DNA of 64,000 nt from Lonicera japonica. Lineage: Eukaryota; Streptophyta; Magnoliopsida; Dipsacales; Caprifoliaceae. Under the pieces are notes generated by a model. It was not told the origin of the DNA. It saw only the letters and a list, made by a program, of their open reading frames with translations, and ran no database searches. The first letter of the stretch is position 1; the number at the start of each line of letters is the position of its first letter. Below are positions 35,324 to 47,689 of this stretch, piece by piece. Where the stretch lies: assembly GCA_021464415.1 (NCBI GenBank), contig CM038470.1, positions 5,530,394-5,594,393 of the forward strand, given 5' to 3'. Position numbers and translations under genes: made by a program.

Positions 35324-38300
35324 ATGATGATGATGAAGATGCCCGGATTAGTGAAGAAGGTAGAGGAGAGGGGTTTTCATCTCCTAGCCGGAGTGAGACT
35401 GAGCTGCTGCGGCGGCGGCAGATGGATGAGCAGCAACACCGTGATGAGCTTCGGGGATGGAAGCCAAGGCGCTCTGGGCTTGTCCACCTTGCTTATGGGA
35501 TCCGATTCCTACGAACCCATTCCCGTCCCGGGACTCCCCTCCGACGTATCCTCTGTCGCCGCCGGACACTACCACTCCCTCGCCGTTACTTCTCAGGGTC
35601 AACTCTGGACTTGGGGGCGCAACAATGAATCCCAACTCGCTCGTCCACTCCTTTCTCCTAGGTCCTCTCTCTCTGTGATCTATCTATGTATACATATATC
35701 ATGGTTTCACATTTGGTTTTTTTTATTTTTTTTTGGTGTGTCGTAATATCCTTCAACAATTGAGTAATTAGAGCAGGGGCGGAGCCAAGAGTAGGCTAGG
35801 GCGGGCTTCAGCCCGTCCTAAAAAAAAGTAAAGAAACTAATAATAAAATTATATGTATAATAGTATAGGGGGTTTTGTGTGAAAAAATAAAGTTTAAGGT
35901 TTATTAAAGTAATAAATTAGCTGAAACAAGGAAAAGGGATCATTATTCCTTGGTTGATAGATTAATTCGTCTTGTATTGACTCTTTCGGTCTCCACAACA
36001 TCAACAGAACATGCATTTTTAGCTATGAAACTTGTGAAAACAGTTATTTGTAATAAGATGGATGATGATTACCTTGAAGATTGCATGATACTCACAATTG
36101 AAAGAAAGCTTGCCGAAGACATTGATTTGGATTTGTTCATAAATAATTTTAAATCTCTAATTATGATATGCTATTGTATAAGTATTTAGTATTTGCATTC
36201 GTTTCATTCAAATAAGTACTTATTTTTTTATTGTTTTTAAGTCAATATTTAGTAAAAACTTTAAAATAACCCCCAAAATTTTTTTCGGGGGCGAAACCCC
36301 CGCATATTTCTTTTTAGCCTAGCCCACCCTATGGAGAAATCTTGGCTACGCCACTAAATTAGAGCATCTCCAAATCCTTCCCGTATACTTTTCTTAACTC
36401 TATGGAAAATTTTGAGAAAAAATCATATTTGGGGAAAGTTTTGGGGAGAAATGCTCTCCAATAATGATTTTCCTAGGAGAGAAATTTGACAGTATCAAAG
36501 TCATTTCAAAATAAAACCATCAGAAATAAGCTTCGGAAGAACATTTTGGTGTCCTCCCCTGTTCAAAATCTCTTACGTTCTCGTCAGGTCGGGGTGGCCC
36601 GTACAAACATGGCCCACAATATTCACCCGCGTTCTACCAAAATGCCTGGCCCAAGTTGTACATTTTGGGTCGTTACATCGTTTGCTTCTAATATCAAATT
36701 AAATCACTATAAACCTACTTATAATTCAAACTGCCACCTCATCTTCCCTAATTATACAAAAGAACCTTGGAAAATTACCTAATTAATTATGTGACGACTC
36801 CATCTTGTATTTGCGTACTCCAAAATAAAAACAAAACGACCCTGATCAAGAAAATAAAAAACAATGATATGCACTTCATACTATACATGAAATGGAGGCT
36901 TGAATGTACTCACCACGCATTTTTATTTTGTTTACATTTGTGGCAGAGAAACATGGCATGAACCAAAAAGAGTAGAAGGGTTGAATCAAGTAAGTGTTAA
37001 ATCTGCTTTTGCATCGGGTGTCATCTCTACAGCCGTAGGAGTTGATGGGTCTTTGTGGGTTTGGGGGAAGTCCAAACGTGGGCAGCTCGGACTTGGAAAA
37101 GGAATCACTGATGCTGTTTTACCTTCCAGAGTTGAAGCACTTGCAGAACAAGAGATAGTTAAGGTGGTTTCCGCATAATCTTTAAGGTAGAAAATAATAA
37201 AAAGAACTTTTTTGGGTCATCTCTCAGGGCTCAAATTAATAGTTAATGTTTCTAAAATTTAGGTTATAAGTTCATGTGATATACCAAAATTAACCTTTTA
37301 TTACAATGGCTAGCAAGCACTGCCTCTGTCTCAAAAAGATAGTCCTGCTATCCTTTTTGGGATTGGTTAGTTTTGTTGAATCAAGTCAAGGTTGTGGTCC
37401 AATACTAGCTCCATCTGCGAGTTACTTATAATATACAGAAGAGGAAAGAGAGGGAAGGGGGGGGAGGGGTGGCTATCTGAATCTCCACAACTGCTGATTG
37501 TGTCAGAGTTGGGCGGGGGATGAGTTGATGTATCTCAAATGATAGTCGTATTTGCTTCTCAGGACATATTTAATGTACAAAATCTCACAATAGGGAATTA
37601 CTTGTATTTTTGACCATATATTGAGGTGGAAATGTTTCCATAAGTGTACCAAAGTCAAAGTCGGACTATCTTTTTCAGACCAAGGAAGTAGCAACTAATG
37701 TGACGTTGAAGTTTTTCTCAGTTACTCCCCCTCCCTCCATTCTCTGCTCCATTCTGTACTGGGTGCTTATGGAAGTTGATAATAATTCTGTGACTCTTAA
37801 TGTTAGATGGAGGATGTAGTACTCACTGATGCTGCAATTGACCTGTATCTATTCTAGTTGAACACAATCAGATGGATTACATCTCTGGCATGTTTGAAGT
37901 CTTTTTTTTTTATATGTATATATATGTTGGCATGGGGAATTTCTTATGTTCATGTTGTTGACAGGTTTCGCTTGGTTGGGGGCATGCTCTTGCACTGACC
38001 AAAGATGGTAAATTGTTTGGTTGGGGTTATTCAGCAGACGGTAGATTAGGAAAGATTGGAGAAACTTCAGAGACCTCCCCACTCGAGTCGAATGCTAGAA
38101 CAGCAAAAATGCCAAAACAGTCATCAAGGTCAATTTTCGAAGATGCTGAGAAGTTGTCGTTGGAAGCAATGGAGAAGGAGAAAGACATGCCAATTATATG
38201 GGAGCCCTTTTTAATTGAAGAGCTGCGCGGTATGGAGGTTGTGGATGTGGCTTGTGGGCTTGACCATTCCTTAGTTCTTTCCTGTAAGTAATTTTGCTAT

Positions 38301-39374
38301 TAAAGCATCCACTGCAGTGTTAAATATGCACTACTTTGTGCATTCTACAAGGTTGAGCATGAAATATAATTTAAACAGAAAAGAGATGTCTGGCTGAAAA
38401 CGGATAAGAGGTTTACGGCAGATCACCAAATGGACAAGTGTCCATCTGATACATACCAAATATAGAACTGGTGTTTGTTTCAGTCAAAAATGGACACCAG
38501 TTGTACGGGATAAGGAATATAGCCAAACTTAAATTTATCCTTAGTCTAATATACAACACAGTGTTATAGGATAGATTTATTATATTTATCCTACATTGTA
38601 CACTGATGTGGATGCTCACTATAGAGGTATGTGTAGGAGAAGATATTGGGTACTCCATTTTATACACTAGATCCTATATGAATCCCCAAGTGGGTCATAC
38701 CACACTAGTATGCATGCATGCCTGGGGCAAGTCTTGTGCAGCCTGTGTGATGTGATGGACTTATGTGCCACTTCGCTACCGGGCTCGTGTATTGTCACTT
38801 GGTACCCCATGTGTATTGTACCCAATATCTTCTCATCTATGCACGAATAACGTTGATAGATTTTCATTCAAGTTATAAGTTTCATATTTTAGGGGATGGT
38901 ACGCTATTAAGCAGTGGGAGCAATATATATGGCCAGTTGGGCAGAGCAAGACAAGACCTAGGGTTCCTGCCAGTTGACATAACCGTCAACCCCATTTCTA
39001 TAGCTTCTGGCCTCGGCCATTCTATGGCAATTTGCCAAATTCCATCAGTAGAGGGCAAAGAAGATGGCCCACACATTCTTTCATGGGGATGGAACCAGAG
39101 TTCACAGCTTGGGAGGGCAGGACCAGAGAACATACCTATGGCAGTTGAGGGGCTCGAAGAGGAAACACCGGTTTCAGTGTCGGGAGGGCGAGTGCATTCT
39201 ATCGCACTCACCTCTAAGGGAGAGGTGTGGGCTTGGGGATGCGGTCGAAATGGCAGGCTCGGGTTAGGGAGCTCGATTGATGAAGAAGAACCTAGGTTAG
39301 TTGAATTGGAAGGTACTGAGGTTCTGCAAGCCGTGTCTGGTTTTGATCATAATCTTGTTCTAACTTCTGAATGA
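35324..39374 (+). CDS. RCC1/UVR8-like beta-propeller protein (4 coding exons)
   Basis: Exons 35324-35661, 36947-37163, 37965-38283 and 38893-39374 join in consistent phase to 451 codons. RCC1-type repeats run the whole length: GHYHSLAVT, WTWGRNN, DGSLWVWG, RGQLGLG, GWGHALALT, LFGWGYSADGRLG, CGLDHSLVLS, GSNIYGQLGR, GLGHSMAI, LSWGWNQSSQLGR, GGRVHSIALT, VWAWGCGRNGRLGLG, GFDHNLVL. A seven-bladed propeller is expected. Relatives include the UV-B receptor UVR8 and organelle-targeted RUG proteins; UVR8's tryptophan triad is not evident, so UV sensing is not claimed. A charged loop (about residues 215-255, EDAEKLSLEAMEKEKD) interrupts the repeats. The MMMMK start adds about 35 residues before the conserved MSSNTVMSFGDG, and could be an organelle presequence; the later Met is the alternative. 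Intron 1 holds a hAT element, intron 3 an inverted repeat. Confidence 0.92.
35774..36356 (+). mobile_element. Deletion derivative of a hAT element with transposase tail, in RCC1-like intron 1
   Basis: The 583-bp element begins CAGGGGCGGAGCCAAGA and ends TCTTGGCTACGCCACTA. AATTAGAG is duplicated exactly on both sides (35766-35773, 36357-36364). It keeps part of the hAT C-terminal dimerisation region on the plus strand at 35950-36189 (LVLTLSVSTTSTEHAFLAMK, NKMDDDYLEDC, IERKLAEDI), typical of the TTF-type zinc finger/hAT transposases. This links the CAGGGGCGGA-ended elements of the window to that transposase group. The upstream transposase is deleted. Orientation is the same as the host gene. 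Confidence 0.88.
38637..38834. repeat. Inverted repeat with perfect 17-bp arms in RCC1-like intron 3
   Basis: GAGAAGATATTGGGTAC at 38637-38653 and its exact complement at 38818-38834 enclose about 165 bp. Further partial pairing occurs inside (CACTAG, CCCCAAGTGGG and CACTTGGTACCCC). It could be a MITE remnant or an intronic hairpin. Confidence 0.65.
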
Positions 39375-40249
39375 CGTACGAGATTTAGTAGAATGAATCA
39401 AATTAGAGTAGGACTTTGTTGACCCTCCTCTAAAGAGGGTCACGGTGACTCATTTGATTGGTGCTACTCATCAAATTAATTGTTCCTCAAGAGTTTATGT
39501 TTCATTTTGATATTCCATCTCAAATTAATATATTCACTTTTCGTTTTCGGGCTGTTTAGTTGATAGTTTCATTTTTTACTTTTATTTTCGTTAAACCAAA
39601 CTTTCATAGTAAATTATGCGAACTCTTTGAAAAAAAATCTTTCCCCAACTTTTTTTTTTTTGGGTTTACACTATCGCCCAACTTAGAAACATACAATTTC
39701 AGGTCACATCTATACCAAAAAAAACCCTCAAAATTCATCACATCATGCTTGTAAGATTAAACGTAACATACCCATAATCTCAGATTGCAAAACGCTGGTT
39801 AGCCCTTGGTGCAGCCCAGTCAACCTTAAGAATAAGGTTATCGTAACTTACTGGTTAAATGATAAATGATAGGGTGTTTTTTTACTTTGGGTACTAGTGA
39901 TAATGTTGAATTTGACTTTAGGTACCAAGAGATTTTATTTTTTTTAGACTTTGAGTACTATCTTTAGAGTTCCGTTAGTGTTCCATTCAAATTTTGACCG
40001 TTTCTCTAACTTTGCCCTTGAAATCTAATTGAGTAACATAAGTTAGTGATCGAGTTGGCTACTGGGTTATCTTGTCCAAAATTAATACCCATTTGAATCA
40101 TTACCCACCTTCACCCCTTTTAGCAAATTGGCCATACAAACCCCCCATTAATACCCATTCATTTTTCTAATGCATTGATCTCCCATTTTCACCCATATCA
40201 TCAACAATTAGTTCAACCATACTTTGGAAGCTGAAGTCCTCATTAACAC

Positions 40250-40251
<2 letters not shown>
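39375..40251. other. 3' flank of the RCC1-like gene and MITE-like sequence
   Basis: After the stop codon there is AT-rich 3' flank. A stretch at about 39872-40020 (CTTTGGGTACTAGTG, GTACCAAGAG, GTTCCGTTAGTG) resembles the small inverted-repeat element at 55167-55322 and is probably a related relic. No gene is seen. Confidence 0.35.

Positions 40252-40280
<29 letters not shown>
40252..40280. repeat. Poly-C tract, 29 bp
   Basis: Twenty-nine consecutive C, a very rare homopolymer in AT-rich plant DNA. The opposite strand can form G-quadruplexes. The exact length is likely to be unreliable. Confidence 0.85.
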
Positions 40281-40423
40281 TTATCCTTATAATGATGATA
40301 TAAGTTAGATGAAAAGACAACCCCTCTCCCTTATTCCCCAAATTGCACATATAAAATGCTAACCATTCCCTTACAACCTCCCTTAATCTAAATCACAAGA
40401 AACCGCAACCGCTACTGCCACCA

Positions 40424-40866
40424 TGGCCAACAATGTCGAGCAATCACTCGTAATCGTCCATTCTGATGACGATGAATAACAACCATCCACAATCCTAGCC
40501 ATCCTCCCAATCGGCCCACTTTCAGAACACGAACTAGATCCAGATGATGAGGAGTAGAGGAGGAAGGCCATTTGGTTCGAGGTGAATAAGTTATAGAAGG
40601 TCTTGAAAAACTCGTGGAGGAATATGAACTATTTCTGCTGCCCTATTTATTGTGGATATGGCAGGACAAAGCTGCTGAAGGGACTAATGTCCCTTTTCCA
40701 ACACGCCTAGACGATGATATCCTCGAGCTGGAGATCCGCCGGGCATTTGTACACCACCTCTCTAGTTACATCAATTATTGAGGGTGGAGGAATAAGGGAA
40801 AGTCCCAGAGGTTAAGGAGGAAGAGGACCTATAAGGAGGAGGAAGTAGGGGAGTACGTTTTTGTGT
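40424..40866 (+). pseudogene. Unidentified gene-like remnant between the two poly-C tracts
   Basis: From an ATG at 40424 the plus strand reads MANNVEQSLVIVHSDDDE then a stop, continuing in the same frame with an acidic stretch ending LDPDDEE and another stop. A shifted frame from about 40598 is open for some 60 codons (EKLVEEYELFLLPYLLWIWQ, FPTRLDDDILELEIRRAF) and then, past one TGA, becomes lysine/arginine/glutamate-rich up to the second C tract. The composition looks protein-like, but I recognise no family. It may be a retro-copied or transposon-captured fragment. Confidence 0.25.
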
Positions 40867-40892
40867 CCCCCCCCCCCCCCCCCCCCCCCCCC
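40867..40892. repeat. Poly-C tract, 26 bp
   Basis: Twenty-six consecutive C, 586 bp after the first C tract and on the same strand. Confidence 0.85.
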
Positions 40893-41393
40893 TCCTTTCT
40901 CCATAGTAATGAATATTTTTTTTCCTTAAATAATGATTCAATGTTATGCTTTTATACGAAAACAAAGAGAAGGGTTTATTTGTTTATCAAAAAAAAGATA
41001 AATACTTGTGTTCATGTGTGCTTTTATACAGCATAAATATAAAAATATTTGTGTTCATGTGTGTTTTTATGCAGCATAAATATAAAAATACTAAATTATA
41101 ATACAATATAAGTCATGTTCTTGTGTTTTAAAAGTATATGTTAACAATCCATTTATAATAAAAAAAAGTTTAAATATACATTTAATAAGGTATGAATTTT
41201 CACATATAAAATTATTATTTTTATTCATAATGTATTTAATATGTGCCATTAGAGCAATAGTTATCATTTTACATCCAATATTGATGTAAATATAGATTTT
41301 TTTTAATGTATATTGATACATATTTATGATATACATATATAAATGCATATTTTCTATTATATTGAACCATGAGCCTTTTAACATTCAAACATC
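40893..41393. other. AT-rich DNA with a short tandem repeat
   Basis: A 60-bp segment containing TTTGTGTTCATGTGTG and TATGCAGCATAAATATAAAA is repeated in near tandem at about 41007-41092. No gene is seen. Confidence 0.4.
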
Positions 41394-41419
41394 AACTCTT
41401 CAAATTAACTCTTCCAGGG

Positions 41420-42427
41420 ATGAACCGACATAAAGACAGCGAGCATGAGAACGATAATCCTTTTCCACCGTTTTCGCCGAAACCTCCGATTCCTAAATCT
41501 AATCAAGCTGAAAAAAGTGAGCTTAGTAACAAATTTCACAGCTCTTTTGCACAACCTAATCTTATACCGATGACCGTAGATTCTGAAAATTTTGCTGAAA
41601 ATCAAGGGCGGCTTTCATATAAGGACCGCCTTATCAAAGAAACTCAATATATCTATTTTGATGATTAGTTCGTAAAACTCGAAATGGAAGATGATGAAGA
41701 AATTGATGAGGAGGATCTTGCTTCTAGCCAAATTCTTTCAGTTCATTTCTCCCAAGATGAAATTTCTCGACTTCGCCAAAAGTGGAAATTAGCCCTAATT
41801 ATCCAATTGTAAGGTAAACTTCTTCGTCACCAAGGCCTTAAAGAAAGATTGCAAAAACTTTGGAAAACTAAAAATGATTTTCATATTATGGATCTTAGTT
41901 CTAATTTTTTCTTGGCAAATTTCTTGGATGCTACTGATTATATGCTAGTTTTAGCAGGAGGGCCTTGGTTTATGTTTAATCATTATTTTGTTATTACTCG
42001 TTGGAAACCTAACTTCAAACCTGTTACAGGCAAAATTAATCATATGATAATTTGGATCCAATTTCCTGAACTCCCTATAGAATACTATGATCCTTTAGCT
42101 ATTTATAATATAGCAGCTTTAGTAAGTACTCCGATTAAAATTGATGTTCATACAGGAAATTTGAATAGAGCTAGATATGCACGTGTATGTATTGATATTG
42201 ATATTAGTAAACCTTTGCCTCCCAAAGTAAAGGTTGGTAGAATTGTTCAGAAGGTTTATTACGAACTTAAAACGCTATTCTGTTTCAATTGTGGGTGTCT
42301 TGGTCATGTGCTATCACATTGTTCTACTTTGAATTTCTCTGGTGAGAAACAACCTATTATGAATAACCATGCTAACCCAGAATGGACCATTATCAACCAT
42401 AGACCTAAAATTCATAAACACCCATAA
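41420..42427 (+). pseudogene. LINE ORF1 (DUF4283-type, CCHC knuckle), two internal stops
   Basis: Starts MNRHKDSEHEND. Stops lie at 41666-41668 and near 41810. The continuous part from 41849 shows the DUF4283 signature (WFMFNHYFVITRW, WIQFPELPIEYYD) and a knuckle CFNCGCLGHVLSHC (C-X2-C-X4-H-X4-C). This is the RNA-binding protein of plant L1 elements, which coats the element transcript. Confidence 0.85.
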
Positions 42428-43492
42428 CATATTAATAACCAATTCCATAAACTGAATGATATTCAGGCCCAAACCAATAGGTTGAACAAGCCAGCTGCCA
42501 CAAGCAACCAAACTAAATCAGCCCATAATAAATCAATGCCCACAAAACAAAAATGGACCATAAAACAAACTGTCCAGCCCAATCTTTCTAACAAGTTTGA
42601 ACTTTGACAAGAAACAGAGGGCTGCACAGATACCAATATAGTTACTATTAACACCTCAAACAAAGAACCAAATCAAACTTTTACTCCAAATTCCAAGCTA
42701 GTGGACACGATTCATTTGTGTTGCCATGATTATAAACCCACTAGCCAAGTTGATATTACTTTGCATGGAAATGACTTAGTAGAAACCAATAAGAACACGC
42801 CACATCTCTTACACTTGGACTCAAATATCAATACTACAGTAACCATGTAAACTGACTTACCTGAGGACAACCAGCTACATAATTCTACTTGTAATGACAC
42901 CCAACCTCCGAAACTTACTCATATCCTTCACCAAAATTTCCCTGCTAAACAACCTGACTTAACTTTACAACATGGCCTACCACCACAACCCATATGGAGC
43001 AACCAACATGATCCCTCACCCCCAGTTGCTCCACCAACCACTAATAACTCTCATGCCACAAACACCTCCATCACAAGAGATACCCCACCTTCATTCCCCA
43101 ATTTCAATTTTCTTCCTCGAGCACAACAAGGCAACACCATCACTCGACCTCACTTCAATCCAGTATTAGGTCCTCCATTTCGAAATCCCTGCAAACCTCA
43201 AAATATTCTTCTTCGCCGAAGTCCAACAAACCTTCTATTCCTACCGTTTTACACCACACCGAACATATTCACCCATCCCATGCTGAATCAAAAACTTCTT
43301 CTAAAAATCGGTCAACAACGAGACCAAATGTTTATAGACAACGAACAGTTATACTCGATCCGTTATCGATTGGTTCCAAACGAACCCACTCTGAGGAATC
43401 CACAAATTCCTCAAGAAAACAGCCATGCGATGATGATGAGGTACGAGAGCACGTTCGGGGCCTTATAACAAGTCTTATTAACTAATAATATA

Positions 43493-46400
43493 CGACTCAT
43501 TGTGTGGAACGCTCACGGAGTTAGCCGTGATGATTTTCTCCCAGAGGCTCGTGATCTTTAGCATACTTATCAGCCGCACATGATGGTGATTTTAAATACT
43601 CGTATGCGAGCAGAAAATTCTACTCTGATTATTTGTGAACTTGGCTATGTGGGACATGTTGTAGCTCCTTCTCTTGGACAGAATGGTGGCATTTGGGTGA
43701 TGTGGACTGAACCTACAATACATGCTACCACTCTTCTGCTGACCCCTTTGAGTTAGTGCATGTTCTTGTTGACTTTCATCCAACGCTCCCTCCAATGAAT
43801 ATCTCGGCAATCTATAACTTCCCTCAGTTTGGTCTGCAGCATCAGCTATGGTCTCTCCTAGAATCTATATCATCTACTGTTAATGATGCATGGCTTGTCG
43901 TATGTGACTTTAATGCTATTTTACACCGAGAAATTAGGTGGCACAAAGTTTTGCCCTTATAAAGCAAAACCATTCAAAGATTGCATGTATGTTTGTAATT
44001 TATTTGATCTCGGTTATTCCGGGTCGACTTTCACTTGGTCCAATAAACATAAAAAAAGCACTCATATTAGAGAACGTTTAGATTGATGCTTAGCCAGTCA
44101 ACAATGGATCTCGTTGTTTCCTAATTATATTGTTAAACATTTAGTTCACTCATCTTCTGATCATAACCCTATATTTTTAGATACTAATCCTTCTCGTATT
44201 TCACTGAGGAAAAGATTTATTTTTGATCACCTTTGGACTTTATATGCTACTTACTCCTTTGTGGTTGCTTCGGCATGGGATTTGGCTACTAAACATTTTC
44301 AAAACCATTTTGCTCAATCTTCTTTTTTCACAAAGCTTCTGGACAAAAAATCTAGAATCTGGAAAAAAAATGTTTTTGGAAATCTTAAAGACCTAATTTC
44401 TAACACGAAAAAAGAACTTGAATATACTCGTTCTTTGCTTGCTCTTAAAGTCACTGATGATCTAATTTCTAAAGAACTTCGTCTCCAAAACATACTTGGT
44501 CAACTCTTAACCAAAGAAGTTCACTACTGGAAAAACAAGTCTCGTATTGAATGGCTTAAAGGGGGAGATGCTGACACAAAATTTTTCAAGCTAGTGTTAA
44601 CCATCGACGTAAAATTAATCAAATTGAAACTATTTTCTCCCCCTCCCAGGGCTGGATTTCAAATATGAATGAGATCAAAACTGTTTTCACATATCACTTT
44701 ACTAAACTTTTTACAACTACTATTGATAATTTTGCTACCCCAGATTTTCCATCATTTGCTCCACTAATTTCTTTAGAAGCTCAACATGAGTTAACCCGTG
44801 ATATTTCTTGGGATGAACTTAAACAAATTCTTTTTAACATGAGCCCCCATAAAGCTCCTGGCCCGGATGGACTCACAACAAGTTTTTTCAAATGGAAGTG
44901 GGATTTGATGGGTGCCCATATTTATAAAATTACTAAAGAATTCTTTAAACCGGGTGTTCTCCCTCCTTCTTTAAATGATACATTTATATTCCTAATCCCC
45001 AAAAAGGAGAACCCAACTCAAACCTCTCATTTTCACCCCATTAGTTTATGTAATGTTTTGTATAAAATCATATCCTCTTTAATAGTAAGCAGACTAAGAC
45101 CTTATTTAAACTCTCTTGTCTCCCCCTATCAAAATGCTTTTATCCCTACTAGATCTATTCAAGATAACATTTTACTAACCCATGAGATTTTTCATACTAT
45201 GCGTAAATCTAAAAATAAGAATGGGCCTCTTGCTTGAAAGATTGATCTCTCTAAAGCTTATGACCAAATATAATGGCCTTTCCTTGAATGGGTCTTACAT
45301 TAGCTTCAGTTACCTTCCCATTTTATTAAATGTATCATGGAATGTGTCTCTACTGTTAAATATCAAGTTTTAATTAATGGTAATGCATATGATACTATTA
45401 CTCCTACTAGGGGACTAAGACAGGGAGACCCCTTGTCTCCCTACTTATTTATTCTTTGTTTGGATGTTCTTTTACGCAATTGGAAACACGCTGCTATAAC
45501 TAAAAGTCTTAAACCATTACGAAAATCACGTAATGGCCCATTAATTCCTGTTCTTGCTTTTGCTGACGATTGCATTATCTTTTCATCAACTGGCCAAAAA
45601 ACGATTGCTATTGTTAATGACCTTATTAAAAAAATTTGTTTAACTTCTGGACAGTTCCTTAATCACGCTAAATCGGCCATTTATTTCTCTCCTTGTACTT
45701 CTAAATTCCATAGAAGACAAGCTAAATCTCTTTTTAATATTCGTAAAGCTAAACCTAGAGAGAAATATTTGGGGCTGCCATTAATTACTGGGCAAGCTAC
45801 TAATTCTGTTTTCCAAGACATTGTTTCTAAAATGAATTCTAAACTTAATATTTGGTATCAAAAATTTATATCTTATGCAGGTCATACTACTTTAATTTCC
45901 TCTACTCTTTAATCTTTATCTTATTATAGTATAGCTGCTTTCCCTCTACCAAAAATTATTTTAAAAGAGATGGAAAATACTACCAAATTTTTTTTTTCGA
46001 ATGCCTCTTCTACATCTAAAAAAACGGCCCATATTGCCTGGGATCATATTTCTTCTCCTAAAAATGTGGGAGGATTGGACCTTAAGAAGTTAGCTCTTAT
46101 GAATAAAGCTTTTTTAATGAAACACTTATGGCAACTTCTTAAGGATAATTCTTCGCTTTGGGCCAAAATGTATAAAGTTAAATATTTCCCGGGTACTACC
46201 ATTCTTTTGGCCAAAAATAAAACTAATGGTTCTTAGGTGTGGTGTAGTTTTATGAAGCTACAGCCTGATTTTATTAAGGGTCTCAAATGGACAATTGGTG
46301 ATGGTTCTAAACTCTTTTGGCAAGATATTTGGATATGTCACAAACCTTTCATACAACAAATCCCTACCAATTGGCCTATTGAAGACCCTAATGCTAAAAT

Positions 46401-47622
46401 AAAAGACTTCATTGATCACATTTCAAACAGCTGGAATCTTGAAAAATTATCCCAATCAGTACCCCCTGGATCCTTCAATCTATTCGAGGAATTCTTATAC
46501 ATATCCTTAAAGATGCTTCTGACCCTCTGTGGGCTCCTAATCCGTATGGACATTTTACTATCAATTCTACCTATTATTGGCTCTGTAGAAAAACTTATAA
46601 CCTTACTTTCCCTCAACTTCCCTGGCCCAATCTTTGGAAAATGCAGTGTCCTCTGAAAATCAAAATTTTCTTTTGGAAAATCTTGAATGGTTTACTCCCC
46701 ACAGTTGATCTGTTATGTAAAAAAATTTAATATTCCTTCCCCATAATGCTGTCTTTGTGGGGAATTTGATGAAACTGTTCATTGTTTTTTAAAATGCCCT
46801 CTTTTTCAATCAATTCGTAACCATATTAATTAGATTGATTGGAAACATTTTAACTTTATTCAATTCTTTTTACATGGAACTACATACATAAAAGGGCTGT
46901 TATATACCAAAACTCTTTTCCTTTTCTGGTCAATGTGGTAGGCTCGTAATAATGCTATTTTTCGAAATGCTTCTATTAATTATAATCAAATTTTACGGAT
47001 GACTAATGATTTATACCATCAATATCAAGCTGCCATCAGTCTTTCCCATCCTAAGGACAACAATTCTAAATTTCTTCTTCATCTTTCTTGGCATCCATCC
47101 CCTCATACAACTTTTAAACTTAATACAGATGGGGCATCTTCTGGTAATACGGGTATGGCAGGTATTGGCGCGGTTATTATAGACCAATCCGGACAACTAC
47201 TCAAGGCCCTAGCAGCAAATATTGGCAAAGCAACTAATACCTTAGCTGAACTTTGGGCAATTCGAGATGGTTTAATTATGGCTAAAAATTATAATCTTTC
47301 ACAAATACATATTGAGACTGACTCATACTTTGTATTACAAATGTTGCACAGGAAACCGAGGATGATTCAAATGCATCACAAAATGGTGAAGGACATTCGA
47401 GCTCTAGTGTGGGAATTTGACAAAGTCTGGCTCAGCTTTTACTATAGAGAGGCTAATAGGTTAGCGGATGGTTTAGCTTCTCTAGGGAAAACTAAAACTT
47501 TTTTGTATGAATATTATGATGCTATTCCCTCCTTCCTTTTGAATGTGGCAGTAGATGATATGCATGGAAAAACTTTAAGCCGCATTGAAGGAGTTTGTAA
47601 TATAACCTCTTTAATGATATAA
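43493..47622 (+). pseudogene. LINE ORF2: endonuclease, reverse transcriptase, zinc finger, RNase H; many stops
   Basis: Endonuclease (about 43493-44200): VWNAHG, CDFNAIL, GYSGSTFTWSN and SDHNPIF are visible; the catalytic ETK/ETR motif reads ILNTRM, so the key Glu is lost. Reverse transcriptase (44665-45912): HKAPGPDGL, TRSIQDN, GLRQGDPLSPYLF, the catalytic FADD and KYLGLPL. A zinc-binding region (about 46630-46830, CCLCGEFDETVHCFLKCPLF) is followed by an RNase H (46999-47622) with DGAS, AELWAI, ETDS and ADGLA, all four acidic residues kept. Stops occur at about 43560, 44086, 45235, 45271, 45299, 45910, 46234, 46833 and 46941; several replace tryptophan. Frameshifts fall near 43740, 43940, 44600 and 46480. 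Confidence 0.88.
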
Positions 47623-47689
47623 TTTTTTCCTTTCTGTTAAAAAAAAAAAAAACTCTTCAAATCATGTATTCATGTATATTCTAGTATAG

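Larger units (their letters stand above)
41406..47650 (+). mobile_element. L1-type LINE, near full length, with poly-A tail and 12-bp TSD
   Basis: AACTCTTCAAAT occurs directly before the element (41394-41405) and again right after its poly-A tail (47651-47662; tail about 47639-47650), marking the borders by target-primed insertion. Inside are an ORF1 with a DUF4283-like region and zinc knuckle, and an ORF2 with endonuclease, reverse transcriptase, zinc-binding and RNase H regions. The 5' UTR is only 14 bp, so the extreme 5' end may be missing. Many in-frame stops and a few frameshifts make the copy inactive. Confidence 0.93.

Noticed and set aside
43592..43810. Minus-strand frames inside the LINE (also 46416-46616 and 47011-47196)
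   Set aside because: They are shadows of ORF2 endonuclease, zinc finger and RNase H coding on the plus strand.
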